Shown: positions 8,790 through 17,509, counted from the first letter of the stretch. The stretch is 64,000 nucleotides of DNA from Paraclostridium dentum (GCF_012922555.1 NZ_WIPK01000004.1:62001-126000); one strand, 5' to 3'. Notes: generated from the sequence alone by a model not told the origin. Translations and numbers: made by a program.

Positions 8790-9599
8790 TTGAATTTTAC
8801 TGTAGGCGAATTAGCAAAGTTAAATGGAATGAACAAACAGACGCTAATCTATTATGATAATATAGATTTATTTAAACCTAAAGTTGTTGATGAAAGTAAC
8901 GGATATAGATACTACACTTCTGATCAATTAGAAGTGTTAGATAGTATATTAGTTTTAAGAGAACTTGGAATTCCTATAAAAGAAATTAAAGATTTTTTAA
9001 TTAAAAGAGATGATAACAAAGCATTAATTCTTCTAAAAGAACAAAAAATCAAGTTGCAATCTCAACTTAAAAATTTGAAAAAAAGTATAGCAAGGCTTGA
9101 GAATAAAATAGAAACAATAGAAAGCTTAAATGAATATGATGATAAAATTTACTTTCAAGAATTACAATCTGAATTTATCATTACACAAAAAGTAGAAGAA
9201 CCTTTTCAACTTTTACAAACTGATATCGCATTTAAAAAATTATTAACTATAGTTAATAAAAATAAATATCCATACAACTATCAAGTAGGTACAATAATAT
9301 CGTTAGAAAATTTACTTAGCAAAAACTATACTACTGCGCATTCCGTATTCTTCCCCTTACATAATAAATTAAGTGCTCCAAATGTTTTAAAAAAAGCTGA
9401 AGGACTTTATGCTACAACTCTTCACAAAGGAGAATATAAAGACGTAGGAAAAACTTACGAAATACTAATAGATACTATAAATAAAAAAGGTTATGAAATG
9501 ACAGGACCTTCTTTTGAATATGGTATTTTAGATAGCTTAACATCTTATAGTTCAAAAGATTATATAACAAAAATATCTATACCAATAAAAAAGCTTTAG
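8790..9599 (+). CDS. MerR-family transcription activator with effector domain
   Basis: About 269 residues. The N-terminal MerR helix-turn-helix reads FTVGELAKLNGMNKQTLIYYD, and GYRYY in the wing is typical. A dimerisation coiled coil spans about 75-115, and a GyrI-like ligand-binding domain follows, as in BmrR/BltR multidrug regulators. The longest frame opens with GTG at 8781, but GAGGTGA is then inside the gene; a TTG at 8790 has the right spacing and gives the usual MerR N-terminus. It is divergent from the MATE pump, its likely target. Confidence 0.88.
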   Translation: MNFTVGELAKLNGMNKQTLIYYDNIDLFKPKVVDESNGYRYYTSDQLEVLDSILVLRELGIPIKEIKDFLIKRDDNKALILLKEQKIKLQSQLKNLKKSIARLENKIETIESLNEYDDKIYFQELQSEFIITQKVEEPFQLLQTDIAFKKLLTIVNKNKYPYNYQVGTIISLENLLSKNYTTAHSVFFPLHNKLSAPNVLKKAEGLYATTLHKGEYKDVGKTYEILIDTINKKGYEMTGPSFEYGILDSLTSYSSKDYITKISIPIKKL

Positions 9600-9628
9600 C
9601 AATTTTTTAAAATCGCTAAAGCTTTTTT
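9587..9628. terminator. bidirectional terminator between merR and B12 uptake operon
   Basis: A 14-bp stem (9587-9600 with 9615-9628) closes a 14-base loop and ends in T-runs in both directions. It overlaps the last codons of both convergent genes. Confidence 0.85.
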
Positions 9629-10382
9629 ATTTCCATTTTTCTAAAACCTCTAACATAAATTCCTTTATGTCTATATTATAAACTTCTTTTAAATAATCTC
9701 CATTAAAAACTTCTCTTGAGCTTCCATAACAAACTATCTCTCCATGATTTAATAAACAAACTGCATCACTAAAATAATGAACTAAGTTTAAATCATGTAA
9801 AACTCCAATAACAATTTTATTATTATCTTTTGCCCATTTGGATAAATGTTCTAACAACTCAATTTGGTATTTTAAGTCTAGATGATTAGTAGGTTCATCT
9901 AATAGTATAACGTCTGGATCTTGAGCAATTGTTCTTGCTAAAAATACTCTTTGTAACTGTCCACCACTTAATTCATTTATGGTTTTATCTTTTATATCAC
10001 TTAATCCTACCTTTTCAATACAATCTAATACTATTTTTTTATCTTCTTTACTTAAAGAATTAAATACTCCCGTTGAATGTGCATACCTACCAAGTGCTAC
10101 AGTTTCATATATGGTATATGGAAAATATATTTGAGTTATCTGACTCATAAGTCCTACTTTTTTCGCTAGATTTTTCCTTGAAAAATTACAAACTTCCATA
10201 CCATCAATAGTTATACTTCCTTTATATTTTATAATATTAGCTATAGATTTCAAAAGCGTACTTTTTCCACATCCATTTGGTCCTACTATGCAAAGATTTT
10301 TTCCTCTTTCAACTTTAAAATTAACATTTTTTATAACATCAACGTCTTCATAACCACAATAAAGATTTTTTACTTCTAACAT
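9627..10382 (-). CDS. btuD: cobalamin ABC importer ATP-binding protein (BtuD type)
   Basis: ATPase of about 251 residues in the FecE/BtuD family. Walker A is GPNGCGKST, the signature is LSGGQLQR, and Walker B is VILLDEPTNHLD. The start is set at the ATG at 10382 behind GAAAGGAAGTG, four bases after the permease stop; a longer frame to 10433 would only overlap the permease. It is last gene of the riboswitch-controlled unit adenosyltransferase, binding protein, permease, ATPase. On sequence alone it could serve heme or siderophores, but the upstream cobalamin riboswitch favours B12 or cobinamide. Confidence 0.88.
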   Translation of the reverse strand: MLEVKNLYCGYEDVDVIKNVNFKVERGKNLCIVGPNGCGKSTLLKSIANIIKYKGSITIDGMEVCNFSRKNLAKKVGLMSQITQIYFPYTIYETVALGRYAHSTGVFNSLSKEDKKIVLDCIEKVGLSDIKDKTINELSGGQLQRVFLARTIAQDPDVILLDEPTNHLDLKYQIELLEHLSKWAKDNNKIVIGVLHDLNLVHYFSDAVCLLNHGEIVCYGSSREVFNGDYLKEVYNIDIKEFMLEVLEKWK

Positions 10383-10386
10383 GTCA

Positions 10387-11418
10387 TCACTTCTTTCCTT
10401 TGCTAAAATACACATATGCAAAGAATGGTGCACCTATAATTGCTGTAATAGCTCCTACTGGAAGCTCTGCTGGGGATACAATTGTTCTGGCAATTAAATC
10501 TGTTATAACCATAAGTGATCCTCCAAATACAAAAGACATAGGTATTACATATTTATGTTTTGATCCAAATACCCTTCTTACCATATGTGGCGCTATTAAA
10601 TCTACAAACCCGATTGTTCCACTTAATGCTACTGCACTTCCCGTTAAAATGGCTGAGTGTATAAATAAATGTTTTTTAACCCTATTTGTATCTACACCTA
10701 CTGCCTTTGCCTGTTCTTCTCCAAATGTTAATATATCCATTTCTTTTGTGTATCTTAAAACTCCAATAACACCTATAATTAAAAATGGAATTAAAACTCT
10801 CACATATGACCATCCCTTCATAGAGAAGCTCCCCATTTGCCAAAGACTTATACTTTTTATATCTTCACTAAAAAGTGCTGTAAGTGTTGTTAGTAATGCA
10901 TTTACAAAAAGCGAAAAAACCATACCCGCTAGTATAATTGTATTATTAGCCATAGTTTTATCTATTTTAGAAGAAAAAACTATAACTCCATATACTGTTA
11001 TCAATCCACATAAAAAACCTATTAATGGCAATGTCAATTGCCCGAGAAATGGTATAGATATTCCAAGAACTATAACTAATCCAGCTCCTAAAGATGCTCC
11101 TGACGATACCCCTAAAGTATAAGGAGATGCCAATTCATTTTTAAGTATTGACTGAACTACCGATCCACTAACTGCCAAACATCCTCCAACCATAAAAGCT
11201 AATAATACTCTTGGTAGTCTAAGTGACCATATAATAGATATATCTTTTGGCTCTATCCCTTCTCTTAATGGTAAATTTATAACCTTATTTAAAATTATAC
11301 TCATAGTATCTAATATATGAATATTGGAACTCCCTATGGAAGTTCCAATACTGATTATAAAAAATACTAGAGGTATAGATAAAATCGCTAAAGTTTTATT
11401 TTTGTTTTGCGTACGCAT
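10387..11418 (-). CDS. btuC: cobalamin ABC importer permease (BtuC/FecCD type)
   Basis: Membrane protein of 343 residues with about ten helices and FecCD family landmarks: LRLPRVLLAFMVGGCLAVSG near residue 70, PYTLGVSSGASLGA, and GFVDLIAPHMVRR, the segment that contacts the ATPase. Its first codons overlap the binding-protein gene by 23 bases, showing tight coupling. It forms the channel of the B12 importer with BtuD and the lipoprotein BtuF. Confidence 0.9.
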   Translation of the reverse strand: MRTQNKNKTLAILSIPLVFFIISIGTSIGSSNIHILDTMSIILNKVINLPLREGIEPKDISIIWSLRLPRVLLAFMVGGCLAVSGSVVQSILKNELASPYTLGVSSGASLGAGLVIVLGISIPFLGQLTLPLIGFLCGLITVYGVIVFSSKIDKTMANNTIILAGMVFSLFVNALLTTLTALFSEDIKSISLWQMGSFSMKGWSYVRVLIPFLIIGVIGVLRYTKEMDILTFGEEQAKAVGVDTNRVKKHLFIHSAILTGSAVALSGTIGFVDLIAPHMVRRVFGSKHKYVIPMSFVFGGSLMVITDLIARTIVSPAELPVGAITAIIGAPFFAYVYFSKGKK

Positions 11419-12313
11419 CTGGATTTATGTACTCTGCCATTTGTTTTAACGCTTTTACTACATTTTGAGATGGTCTTGATGATGCATTTGTATCAATTAA
11501 GTATACTTGTCCATTTTTCACTGCATTTACATTTTTCCAGCCTTCACGCCCTTTTATATCTTTTACTGCATCTTGAACGTAATTTACATTAGTTAATATT
11601 ACATCTGGATTTTTTTCTATAACTGATTCCTCACTAGGTGATATCCAAGCTTTTTGGTCAACGAAGATATTTTCTCCACCTACTAACTCAATCATTTCAT
11701 TTAAAAATGTTCCATTCCCAAAGCTATATAGATTTGGAGCTGGGCCAATTTCAAAATAAACTTTCTTTTTGTCTTTTATTGTTTTTCCTATTTTAGCTAT
11801 TTCATTAACTTGAGATTTCATATTATCAACAATTTTTTGTCCTTTTTCTTTTGTCCCAGTTATATCAGCTATAAACATTATGTCATCGTATATACCTTGT
11901 ATGCTATCACTACTTGGTATATATGCAACACTTATACCAGCTTCTTTAGCCACTTTAAATGGATCTTCACTATTTCCCGTTTTATTATGTCCTGATGCTA
12001 TAATCATATCTGGCTCTAAAGATACTATAGCCTCAGCATCCGGATTTGCAAAATCTATTAATTTTATATCTTTAGGTAATCCAGGTATATCAGCTGAATA
12101 TTTATCAACAGCTACTAATTTATCTGCAAGCCCTAATTCAACTAGCACTTCTGTATTAGATGGAGCTGTAGATATTATTCTTTCTAATTTTTTAGGAACT
12201 GTAAAATCATTTCCCTCTCTATCTTTTACTACTATTTCTTTTTTGCCGCATCCTACGACCGCCAGCATAACTACTAAAAAAGCAGTTATTAATGTTAAAA
12301 TTCTTTTTTTCAT
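11396..12313 (-). CDS. btuF: cobalamin-binding lipoprotein (BtuF type)
   Basis: Substrate-binding protein of about 305 residues. A lipoprotein signal with a lipobox ending VVGCGKK puts it on the outer face of the membrane. The class III binding-protein fold is shown by RIISTAPSNTEVLVELGLADKLVAVD and by the later NPDVILTN segment. The second ATG at 12313 is preferred because AAGGAG is one base from the first ATG (12319) but correctly spaced from the second. It lies between the adenosyltransferase gene and the permease under a cobalamin riboswitch. Confidence 0.88.
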   Translation of the reverse strand: MKKRILTLITAFLVVMLAVVGCGKKEIVVKDREGNDFTVPKKLERIISTAPSNTEVLVELGLADKLVAVDKYSADIPGLPKDIKLIDFANPDAEAIVSLEPDMIIASGHNKTGNSEDPFKVAKEAGISVAYIPSSDSIQGIYDDIMFIADITGTKEKGQKIVDNMKSQVNEIAKIGKTIKDKKKVYFEIGPAPNLYSFGNGTFLNEMIELVGGENIFVDQKAWISPSEESVIEKNPDVILTNVNYVQDAVKDIKGREGWKNVNAVKNGQVYLIDTNASSRPSQNVVKALKQMAEYINPDAYAKQK

Positions 12314-12324
12314 TTTCATTCTCC

Positions 12325-12834
12325 TTACTTATAATTTCTACTTATAAATTCAGTTTCTTGTATTCCTTCATCTTTATTAAGCTTTATAGCTAGTACAAAA
12401 AAATACCCAGATAACAGATTTGCAAAATCAAATAATAACTCATCTACATAATTTCCATTTTCTTTATATCTATGTAATAACCTTACTAGTCCTTTGCACT
12501 TTGTTCTTATAATATGTGCATAACTTCCACAAACCCCACCTTGAGGTAAAACAAATTTATCAAAAATACCTTTTATCTCATCTTGGTAAGATAGTGTTCT
12601 AGATTCTAACCATTTTAACTCATCGTTTGTTACGCTTACAAATGTTCTAAGTGATGCATTCATGTGATATACAAGTTCATTTATATCACTTAATTCTTTT
12701 TTTAAATTTTCATCAACTATAAAAGCTCTTAGTAATCCTATTGTACTCGATATTTCATCTGTAAATATTTCATAGTCACATCTTAAATCATCTGATTTAT
12801 CATATAAAAATGGATATGCTAAATATTTTGACAT
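12325..12834 (-). CDS. PduO-type ATP:cob(I)alamin adenosyltransferase-like protein
   Basis: Helical protein of 169 residues. FVLPQGGVCGSYAHIIRTKCKGLVRLL resembles the PduO motif with FILPGG followed by a basic RTxxRRAE segment; DEISSTIGLLRA fits the N-terminal helix. The motif is degenerate: the usual Arg-Arg pair is partly replaced. It probably turns imported cob(I)alamin into adenosylcobalamin, or handles corrinoid on entry. It is the first gene behind the cobalamin riboswitch and 11 bases before btuF, which supports the assignment more strongly than the sequence alone. Confidence 0.65.
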   Translation of the reverse strand: MSKYLAYPFLYDKSDDLRCDYEIFTDEISSTIGLLRAFIVDENLKKELSDINELVYHMNASLRTFVSVTNDELKWLESRTLSYQDEIKGIFDKFVLPQGGVCGSYAHIIRTKCKGLVRLLHRYKENGNYVDELLFDFANLLSGYFFVLAIKLNKDEGIQETEFISRNYK

Positions 12835-13003
12835 TTTTTCATTCCTTTCGTGTTGATTTTACATAACAATGATATAATTCTATTTTTTTTATCTAATTCC
12901 TTTTATTGAAACTTATTTGCAAAATAAATAATTTTCAATAAATTAATTATAAAAACTTAAGTAAAACCTATTTTTATACAAGTTTATATCAATAGTTTCT
13001 CAA

Positions 13004-13034
13004 TTTTAAAAGGCATACTCAGAGAGTATGCCTT
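13004..13034 (-). terminator. intrinsic terminator of the cobalamin riboswitch
   Basis: A 10-bp stem (13010-13019 with 13025-13034) with a 5-base loop is followed on the minus strand by TTTT. It lies directly 3' of the aptamer and about 170 bases before the first gene, so it is the expression platform: bound cobalamin is expected to favour termination. Confidence 0.8.
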
Positions 13035-13039
13035 AATCT

Positions 13040-13240
13040 ATTCGTGTATAATCGCCTTTATCCAACCCTCAGAAGATAATTAGCCTTTAAGCATTGGCAG
13101 GTATCCCGGCTTAGCTTCATTCTACTCTCAATCCTTCCCAATTTCTCAGTGGATACTTAGATTTCGTCAGCTTTACGGTTACTGGGGTAGCTTAGAATTT
13201 ACATCTAATTCCCTATTAAGTCTATTGACACCTAATACTT
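13040..13240 (-). promoter_or_regulatory. cobalamin riboswitch
   Basis: Read on the minus strand, the conserved blocks of the B12 aptamer appear in order: GGTGTC, AATAGGGAA, GATGTAAATTCT, AGCTACCCCAGTAACCGTAA, CCACTG, GGGAAGG, GAAGCTAAGCCGGGATACCTGCC in two parts, the last being the B12 box. An intrinsic terminator follows. It precedes an adenosyltransferase-like gene and a BtuFCD importer, the classical target set. Control is by premature termination when cobalamin is plentiful. Confidence 0.93.
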
Positions 13241-13251
13241 ACTATTTAATT

Positions 13252-13289
13252 TTCATATTGTTATATAGTCCATTATACAACAATATGAA
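13252..13289. repeat. 16-bp near-perfect inverted repeat upstream of the riboswitch
   Basis: Arms 13252-13267 and 13274-13289 match at 15 of 16 positions around a 6-base centre. The mismatch would be a G-U pair in minus-strand RNA. It lies 43 bases after the Ser-rich gene stop and just before the riboswitch, and includes a TATAAT on the minus strand. It may be a weak terminator of the upstream gene or an operator over the B12 promoter. Confidence 0.55.
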
Positions 13290-13331
13290 ATAATGTTCAT
13301 TATATATTTCTAATTTGGTAAAATAAAATTA

Positions 13332-14075
13332 CTATCTGTTTCTTCTACTTCTTATAAAATCTATTATAATGTATAAAACAATTAATGCAGTTATAATCAT
13401 AACTATATCCATTATCATAGGGCTAATTCCCATTCTATACCCCATATATCTAAATGGATTATATCCTCCAAATCCAAAAAATCCTCTACCATATGCTGGT
13501 GGTATGTATGTTCTTCTACTAGATCTACCACCATAGTCATCATAATCATCATTTTTTTTATTTTTAGAATTTGAAGTATCGTTTTGATTAGATTTAGAGT
13601 TTGTATTTGGTTTAGTACTAAAACTTCCTGAATCAGGCTTTGTTGTGCTTGATTTTGGCTTTGTAGTATTATTATCTGAATTATTGCCAGTAGTTCCTTC
13701 ATTTATTGTTGCTTCAGGTTTTGGCTTAGTGCTAAAACTCCCCGAATCAGGTTTTGTTGAACTTGGTTTTTGCTTTGTATAGCTACTACTTGATTTACTA
13801 GAGCCAGAGCTTGGTTTGCTAGAGCTCGAACTCGATTTAAAACTACTTGAACTCGGCTTAAAACTACTTGAGCTTGATTTAAAACTACTACTTGATCTAC
13901 TTGAACTATGTGAACTATGCGAAGAACTACCTCTAGCTACTTGATATTCAACCTTTGAAGTTTCATTTTTATTTGAAGTTGCATATGAATTTTCTATTGA
14001 AAAAGTAAATGCACAAGTTATAGAAAATATAAATACAGTTAGAAAAAGAGTTATATTTCTTTTTAATTTATTCAT
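13332..14075 (-). CDS. secreted or membrane Ser-rich protein of PspA cluster
   Basis: Protein of 247 residues, not recognised. A signal peptide covers about residues 1-32. Residues 50-105 are Ser-rich with repeated SSFK/SSSKP units, and TKPDSGSFSTKP occurs twice near 110-155. A Lys/Asp-rich stretch, a Gly/Tyr/Phe segment (RGFFGFGGYNPF) and one membrane helix at about 215-240 with a basic end follow. It shares one base (TAATG) with the gene upstream, so the two are coupled, and pspA precedes them. Such trios recall the Bacillus ydjFGHI PspA operon; a role as envelope-stress partner is inferred. Confidence 0.7.
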   Translation of the reverse strand: MNKLKRNITLFLTVFIFSITCAFTFSIENSYATSNKNETSKVEYQVARGSSSHSSHSSSRSSSSFKSSSSSFKPSSSSFKSSSSSSKPSSGSSKSSSSYTKQKPSSTKPDSGSFSTKPKPEATINEGTTGNNSDNNTTKPKSSTTKPDSGSFSTKPNTNSKSNQNDTSNSKNKKNDDYDDYGGRSSRRTYIPPAYGRGFFGFGGYNPFRYMGYRMGISPMIMDIVMIITALIVLYIIIDFIRSRRNR

Positions 14076-14749
14076 TATACATTTAACCCCATTTCTATGA
14101 ACTTATTGTATAATCTATCCAAATTCGATGTATCATCCCCAGTTATTACTGAATCATAACTCTCTTCCCCTTTAAATTTAAAATACTCTAATAGTTGTTG
14201 ATTGTCTTTATCTTTACTATCTACTAAATATACATATCTACTTAATGCTTCATCTTGTATTTCTATTAAATATCCCTTAACATCAAACTTGAATTCTTCA
14301 TCTCCATTATATAAAGTTACTATATCTGTAGATTTTGTAAATACAAATTTTTCCTTATCACAATCATACGTGTATTCTAATTCCCTACAGTTTATACATC
14401 TATTAAAATTACACTCATTTACGCAATTGATACACTTACACATTTTACATTTATCTAACTTATTTATAGACTCTCTTTTATCTCTAGTTAAATAATACTG
14501 TATTTCATCTTCTATATTATTTTTCTTTTTAAATAGTTTAGAAAATATATTCTTATCTTCATTTTTTTCTTCTTTTTCTAAATCATTTAAAAAAGCTATA
14601 TACCCTGACAAATCATCTAACTTTCTTATAAAAACTCTTTTTCTTAATTCTTCACTATTTAATATTTGCTTTAAATCATTTGCTGCAAATACTAAGTCTG
14701 TGTACATTTTATTGTATTTTTTCTTTTCATTTAAAATTCTTTCGTCCAT
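14075..14749 (-). CDS. Cys-cluster protein of PspA cluster
   Basis: Soluble protein of 224 residues, not recognised. The N-terminal 90 residues are charged and helical. A dense Cys block at about 102-132 has pairs such as CKMCKC, NCVNEC and RCINC, likely zinc sites. The C-terminal part (KFVFTKSTDIVTLYNGDEEF onward) looks like a small beta-rich domain. It lies between pspA upstream and the Ser-rich membrane protein downstream on one transcript. A zinc-dependent adaptor between PspA and the membrane partner is plausible but unproven. Confidence 0.65.
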   Translation of the reverse strand: MDERILNEKKKYNKMYTDLVFAANDLKQILNSEELRKRVFIRKLDDLSGYIAFLNDLEKEEKNEDKNIFSKLFKKKNNIEDEIQYYLTRDKRESINKLDKCKMCKCINCVNECNFNRCINCRELEYTYDCDKEKFVFTKSTDIVTLYNGDEEFKFDVKGYLIEIQDEALSRYVYLVDSKDKDNQQLLEYFKFKGEESYDSVITGDDTSNLDRLYNKFIEMGLNV

Positions 14750-14852
14750 ACTATACCTCCTAAAAAAATTAACAAATTAAATATTAATATAACTATATTC
14801 TATAAGTTATCCACAAATATTAGTTAAATATAATTCCCTAAGCGTAAAAATA

Positions 14853-14881
14853 AGGTAGATAGCTTTTAACCATCTACCTTT
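14853..14881 (-). terminator. terminator or attenuator after pspA
   Basis: A 9-bp stem (14853-14861 with 14873-14881) with an 11-base loop lies immediately after the pspA stop on the minus strand. The U-run is weak, so partial read-through into the next two genes is possible. Confidence 0.6.
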
Positions 14882-14891
14882 AGTAGTATAT

Positions 14892-15563
14892 CTATTTATT
14901 CATTTCTCTTTTTATTCTCTCTAGTTCATCTTCAACTTTAGAATCAACCACTGGTGAATCATTTATATACTCGTCAAGCATATCATCTTCACTCTTTGTT
15001 TTCATAGTTTCTAAAGCTTTACCATAACTTTCTTTTTCTTGTACTTTCTTTTCAAGTTCATCTAAGTTTATACCATGGTCATCACTTAATCCTGATAAAG
15101 TTTCATTAATCTCATTATTTATTTCTGCTACATCAAGTCTAGTAGCTAATTCTTGTTTTTTAGACTTCATTTTAGATATTTCAAGCTCTAATTCTTCTAT
15201 TTTGAATTTGATTTCTTGTATTTTTTTATCTTGAGATTCTATTCTAGCTATAGTTTGATTTAATTTATCTTGCATTTCTAATTTTTGTTTTACAAAACCT
15301 TGAGCTTTTTCATTATCTTCTTTTAATAATGCTGCTTTTGTAGCTTGCTCGTATTTTTCTATTTTCTCTTCTAATGATTTTTTCTCATTTCTTATGTTAT
15401 CTACTGATGCTATAAAATTTGCACATTGCTTTTTTGCATCTTGAAGTAATTTTTCTTTTTTAGTTATTGATAAATCTAACATTTCTATTGGATCTTCATG
15501 CTTTTCTATAGCTTTATTTGCCTTAGCTTCCACAACATTTTTTAATCTTTTAAAAAATCCCAT
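14892..15563 (-). CDS. pspA: phage shock protein A family (PspA/IM30)
   Basis: Protein of 223 residues, almost wholly alpha-helical coiled coil, the usual PspA/Vipp1 length. It begins with the amphipathic membrane-binding helix MGFFKRLKNVVEAKANKAIEK followed by EDPIEMLD, as in the family. It is expected to polymerise on damaged inner membrane and preserve its integrity. AAATATGAATGGAGATGACT upstream supplies the ribosome site. It is the first gene of a cluster with a Cys-cluster protein and a Ser-rich membrane protein. Confidence 0.93.
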   Translation of the reverse strand: MGFFKRLKNVVEAKANKAIEKHEDPIEMLDLSITKKEKLLQDAKKQCANFIASVDNIRNEKKSLEEKIEKYEQATKAALLKEDNEKAQGFVKQKLEMQDKLNQTIARIESQDKKIQEIKFKIEELELEISKMKSKKQELATRLDVAEINNEINETLSGLSDDHGINLDELEKKVQEKESYGKALETMKTKSEDDMLDEYINDSPVVDSKVEDELERIKREMNK

Positions 15564-15692
15564 TTAGATAGTCATCTCCATTCATATTTTTTATATATTT
15601 ACATTTAATATACAATTTAATTTTTTATATTAATATATATAATAGCATAAATACTATATTTTTCTATAATTATTTATATTTGTTACTATTTG

Positions 15693-16490
15693 TTATTTTT
15701 TACTTATTACTTCTTTTAAGTTCTCTATTTCTTTATCTTTTTTCTTTAACTTCTCTTCGTATTCTATTTTTACATCTTCTATACTTTTATTTAATACATT
15801 AATTAATGATGCCATTTCATCTGAACTACCTGCTATTCTATTCAGTAACATCAAATTTTGTGCTAGGACATCAGGAATCTGTTTATGTGAGTATCTAAGT
15901 TGATGGTCTATTTCCCCATAACCTTCTTCAAAAATAGTTCTTACCTGTATTTCTGCAATTATTTTTTGTGTAGTTGGATATGATTCTATTATATAATGTA
16001 CTGATCTATATCCTGATAATCTTGAACATACTTCAATTCCTAGTTCTTCGAATTTTTTTGTGTTGTCACCTTCTCTAACATTAGAAACAATTTCTAATAC
16101 TTTCCACATCCTAGTAATAAAACTATGTATTTCTTCCCAATCTTCTTTAAATATATGTATTACTCTTATTCCTAGTAAATCAGTTATTTCATTTTTATAG
16201 TTATCTACAGTAAAATTAAAATCATTTCCATATTTTAATCGTCTATCTTCTATCTTCCTTATTATTTTTTCAATTAAATGTTCAGGATCCTTAACTCTAG
16301 TTTTCACTGAGTGAACCTTTGGGTGACTCCTTAATATAGTAGCTATTAACTCAGCTTGAGTTTCATAGCTTTTTCTATACATCATAAAATCTTCATAGAT
16401 ATACTCAATTTCATCCCAATCTATATTATTTTTTATTAACTCTTTATCAGTTATTTGATATTTATCCAGGAATTCATCTTTTCTTAACAT
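15693..16490 (-). CDS. relQ: small alarmone synthetase (RelQ type)
   Basis: Protein of 265 residues that makes (p)ppGpp-type alarmones from GTP/GDP and ATP. The synthetase core has RRLKYG-like RKIEDRRLKYG, then EITDLLGIRVIHIF, SGYRSVHYII, and AEIQVRTIFEEGYGEIDHQLRY with the catalytic Glu. No hydrolase domain is present. A C-terminal coiled coil (about 225-265) fits the tetramerising helix of RelQ. GAGGGAG precedes the ATG. It is monocistronic, upstream of pspA. Confidence 0.9.
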   Translation of the reverse strand: MLRKDEFLDKYQITDKELIKNNIDWDEIEYIYEDFMMYRKSYETQAELIATILRSHPKVHSVKTRVKDPEHLIEKIIRKIEDRRLKYGNDFNFTVDNYKNEITDLLGIRVIHIFKEDWEEIHSFITRMWKVLEIVSNVREGDNTKKFEELGIEVCSRLSGYRSVHYIIESYPTTQKIIAEIQVRTIFEEGYGEIDHQLRYSHKQIPDVLAQNLMLLNRIAGSSDEMASLINVLNKSIEDVKIEYEEKLKKKDKEIENLKEVISKK

Positions 16491-16639
16491 TATGCTCCCT
16501 CTCTTTTGATTTAGTTCATATTCTATTATATCTCATATTTTGTATTTTTAACTATATTATTAATCTTTAAATTTGCAAATAAATTAATAAAAACTTATAA
16601 TATTTGTTAATAGTATTTTAAAGAGAGGAAGTGAGTTTT

Positions 16640-17506
16640 TTGAATTTCATGAAAAATAGTATAAATATACTTGATAACGTTTTTGTAATTCAAAGAATTG
16701 TAGATCCTAAGCACAAAAAGATAATAACGCTTGATAATGATATAAAAATAGATAATGATCATAAATGCTTTGAGTTTTGGAAAACTGGGGCGGCTTGTTG
16801 TAATTGCATCTCTATGCGAGCTTTAAATGAGAATTCATCTTTCTCTAAGTTAGAATATGTAGATGAAAAGCTGTATATGGTAATATCAGCGCCCGTTAAT
16901 ATTGAAGGTGACATTTATATTGTAGAACTTATAAAAGATGTTACAAACGATACTATGTTTTCAACTTACACCAATAAAACTGTTAACGAACTTACATCTG
17001 AAATTAATAAATTAAATATGCTTATTGTTACTGATGAATTAACTAATATTTTTAATAGACGTTACTTAGATGAACATCTTCCTGCTCTATTAAAAAACCT
17101 ATCTTTACCTGATTTTTCAGTTAGTTTGATAATGTTAGATATTGATAAATTCAAAGATATAAATGATACGTATGGACACTTATGTGGGGATTTTATAATT
17201 AAAGAGGTGGCAAGTTTACTTGATTCTTATATAAAAAATTTTGGTGGATGGACCTGTAGATACGGAGGAGATGAATTTATAGCTGCTATAGAAAATAAGT
17301 CTGAAAATGAAACTTATACTATAATAAATAATTTTAAAACCTTTATTGGAACTAGAGAATTTTTATATGAAAGTAATAAAATCAATATTACTTGCAGCTT
17401 TGGAGTTTCTTACCTTAATAACGAAAATATAACATTTAATGATGCTTTAAATTTAGTTGATACAAAACTATATAAAGCTAAAAGTTCAAGAAATTCAGTA
17501 TGCTAG
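16640..17506 (+). CDS. diguanylate cyclase with Cys-cluster N-terminal domain
   Basis: About 288 residues. The C-terminal GGDEF domain (about 130-288) begins DELTNIFNRRYLDEHLP and has an intact RYGGDEF, so c-di-GMP synthesis from GTP is expected. The product-inhibition RxxD site is missing: the equivalent positions read NFGG. The N-terminal 120 residues look PAS-like and hold a compact Cys group, CFEFWKTGAACCNCIS, that could bind metal or heme or sense redox. The TTG at 16640 is preferred over a GTG at 16631 because GAGGAAGTGAG then serves as ribosome site. Confidence 0.85.
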   Translation: MNFMKNSINILDNVFVIQRIVDPKHKKIITLDNDIKIDNDHKCFEFWKTGAACCNCISMRALNENSSFSKLEYVDEKLYMVISAPVNIEGDIYIVELIKDVTNDTMFSTYTNKTVNELTSEINKLNMLIVTDELTNIFNRRYLDEHLPALLKNLSLPDFSVSLIMLDIDKFKDINDTYGHLCGDFIIKEVASLLDSYIKNFGGWTCRYGGDEFIAAIENKSENETYTIINNFKTFIGTREFLYESNKINITCSFGVSYLNNENITFNDALNLVDTKLYKAKSSRNSVC

Positions 17507-17509
17507 TCT

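Noticed and set aside
10400-11122. 240-codon ORF on the plus strand
   Set aside because: It lies wholly antisense to the FecCD-type permease gene, has no plausible ribosome site and encodes a composition typical of antisense shadow frames.
11880-12347. 155-codon plus-strand ORF
   Set aside because: It is antisense to the BtuF-type lipoprotein gene, which has a clear lipobox, ribosome site and operon position.
13415-13702. 95-codon ORF rich in Gln, Ile and Met on the minus strand
   Set aside because: It is an alternative frame of the Ser/Lys-rich gene at 13332-14075; its composition is a product of the repetitive codons there.
13780-13920. Repeated short DNA units, considered as a CRISPR-like or tandem repeat array
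   Set aside because: The units are irregular, lack unique spacers of constant length and encode the Ser-rich repeats of a secreted protein in frame.
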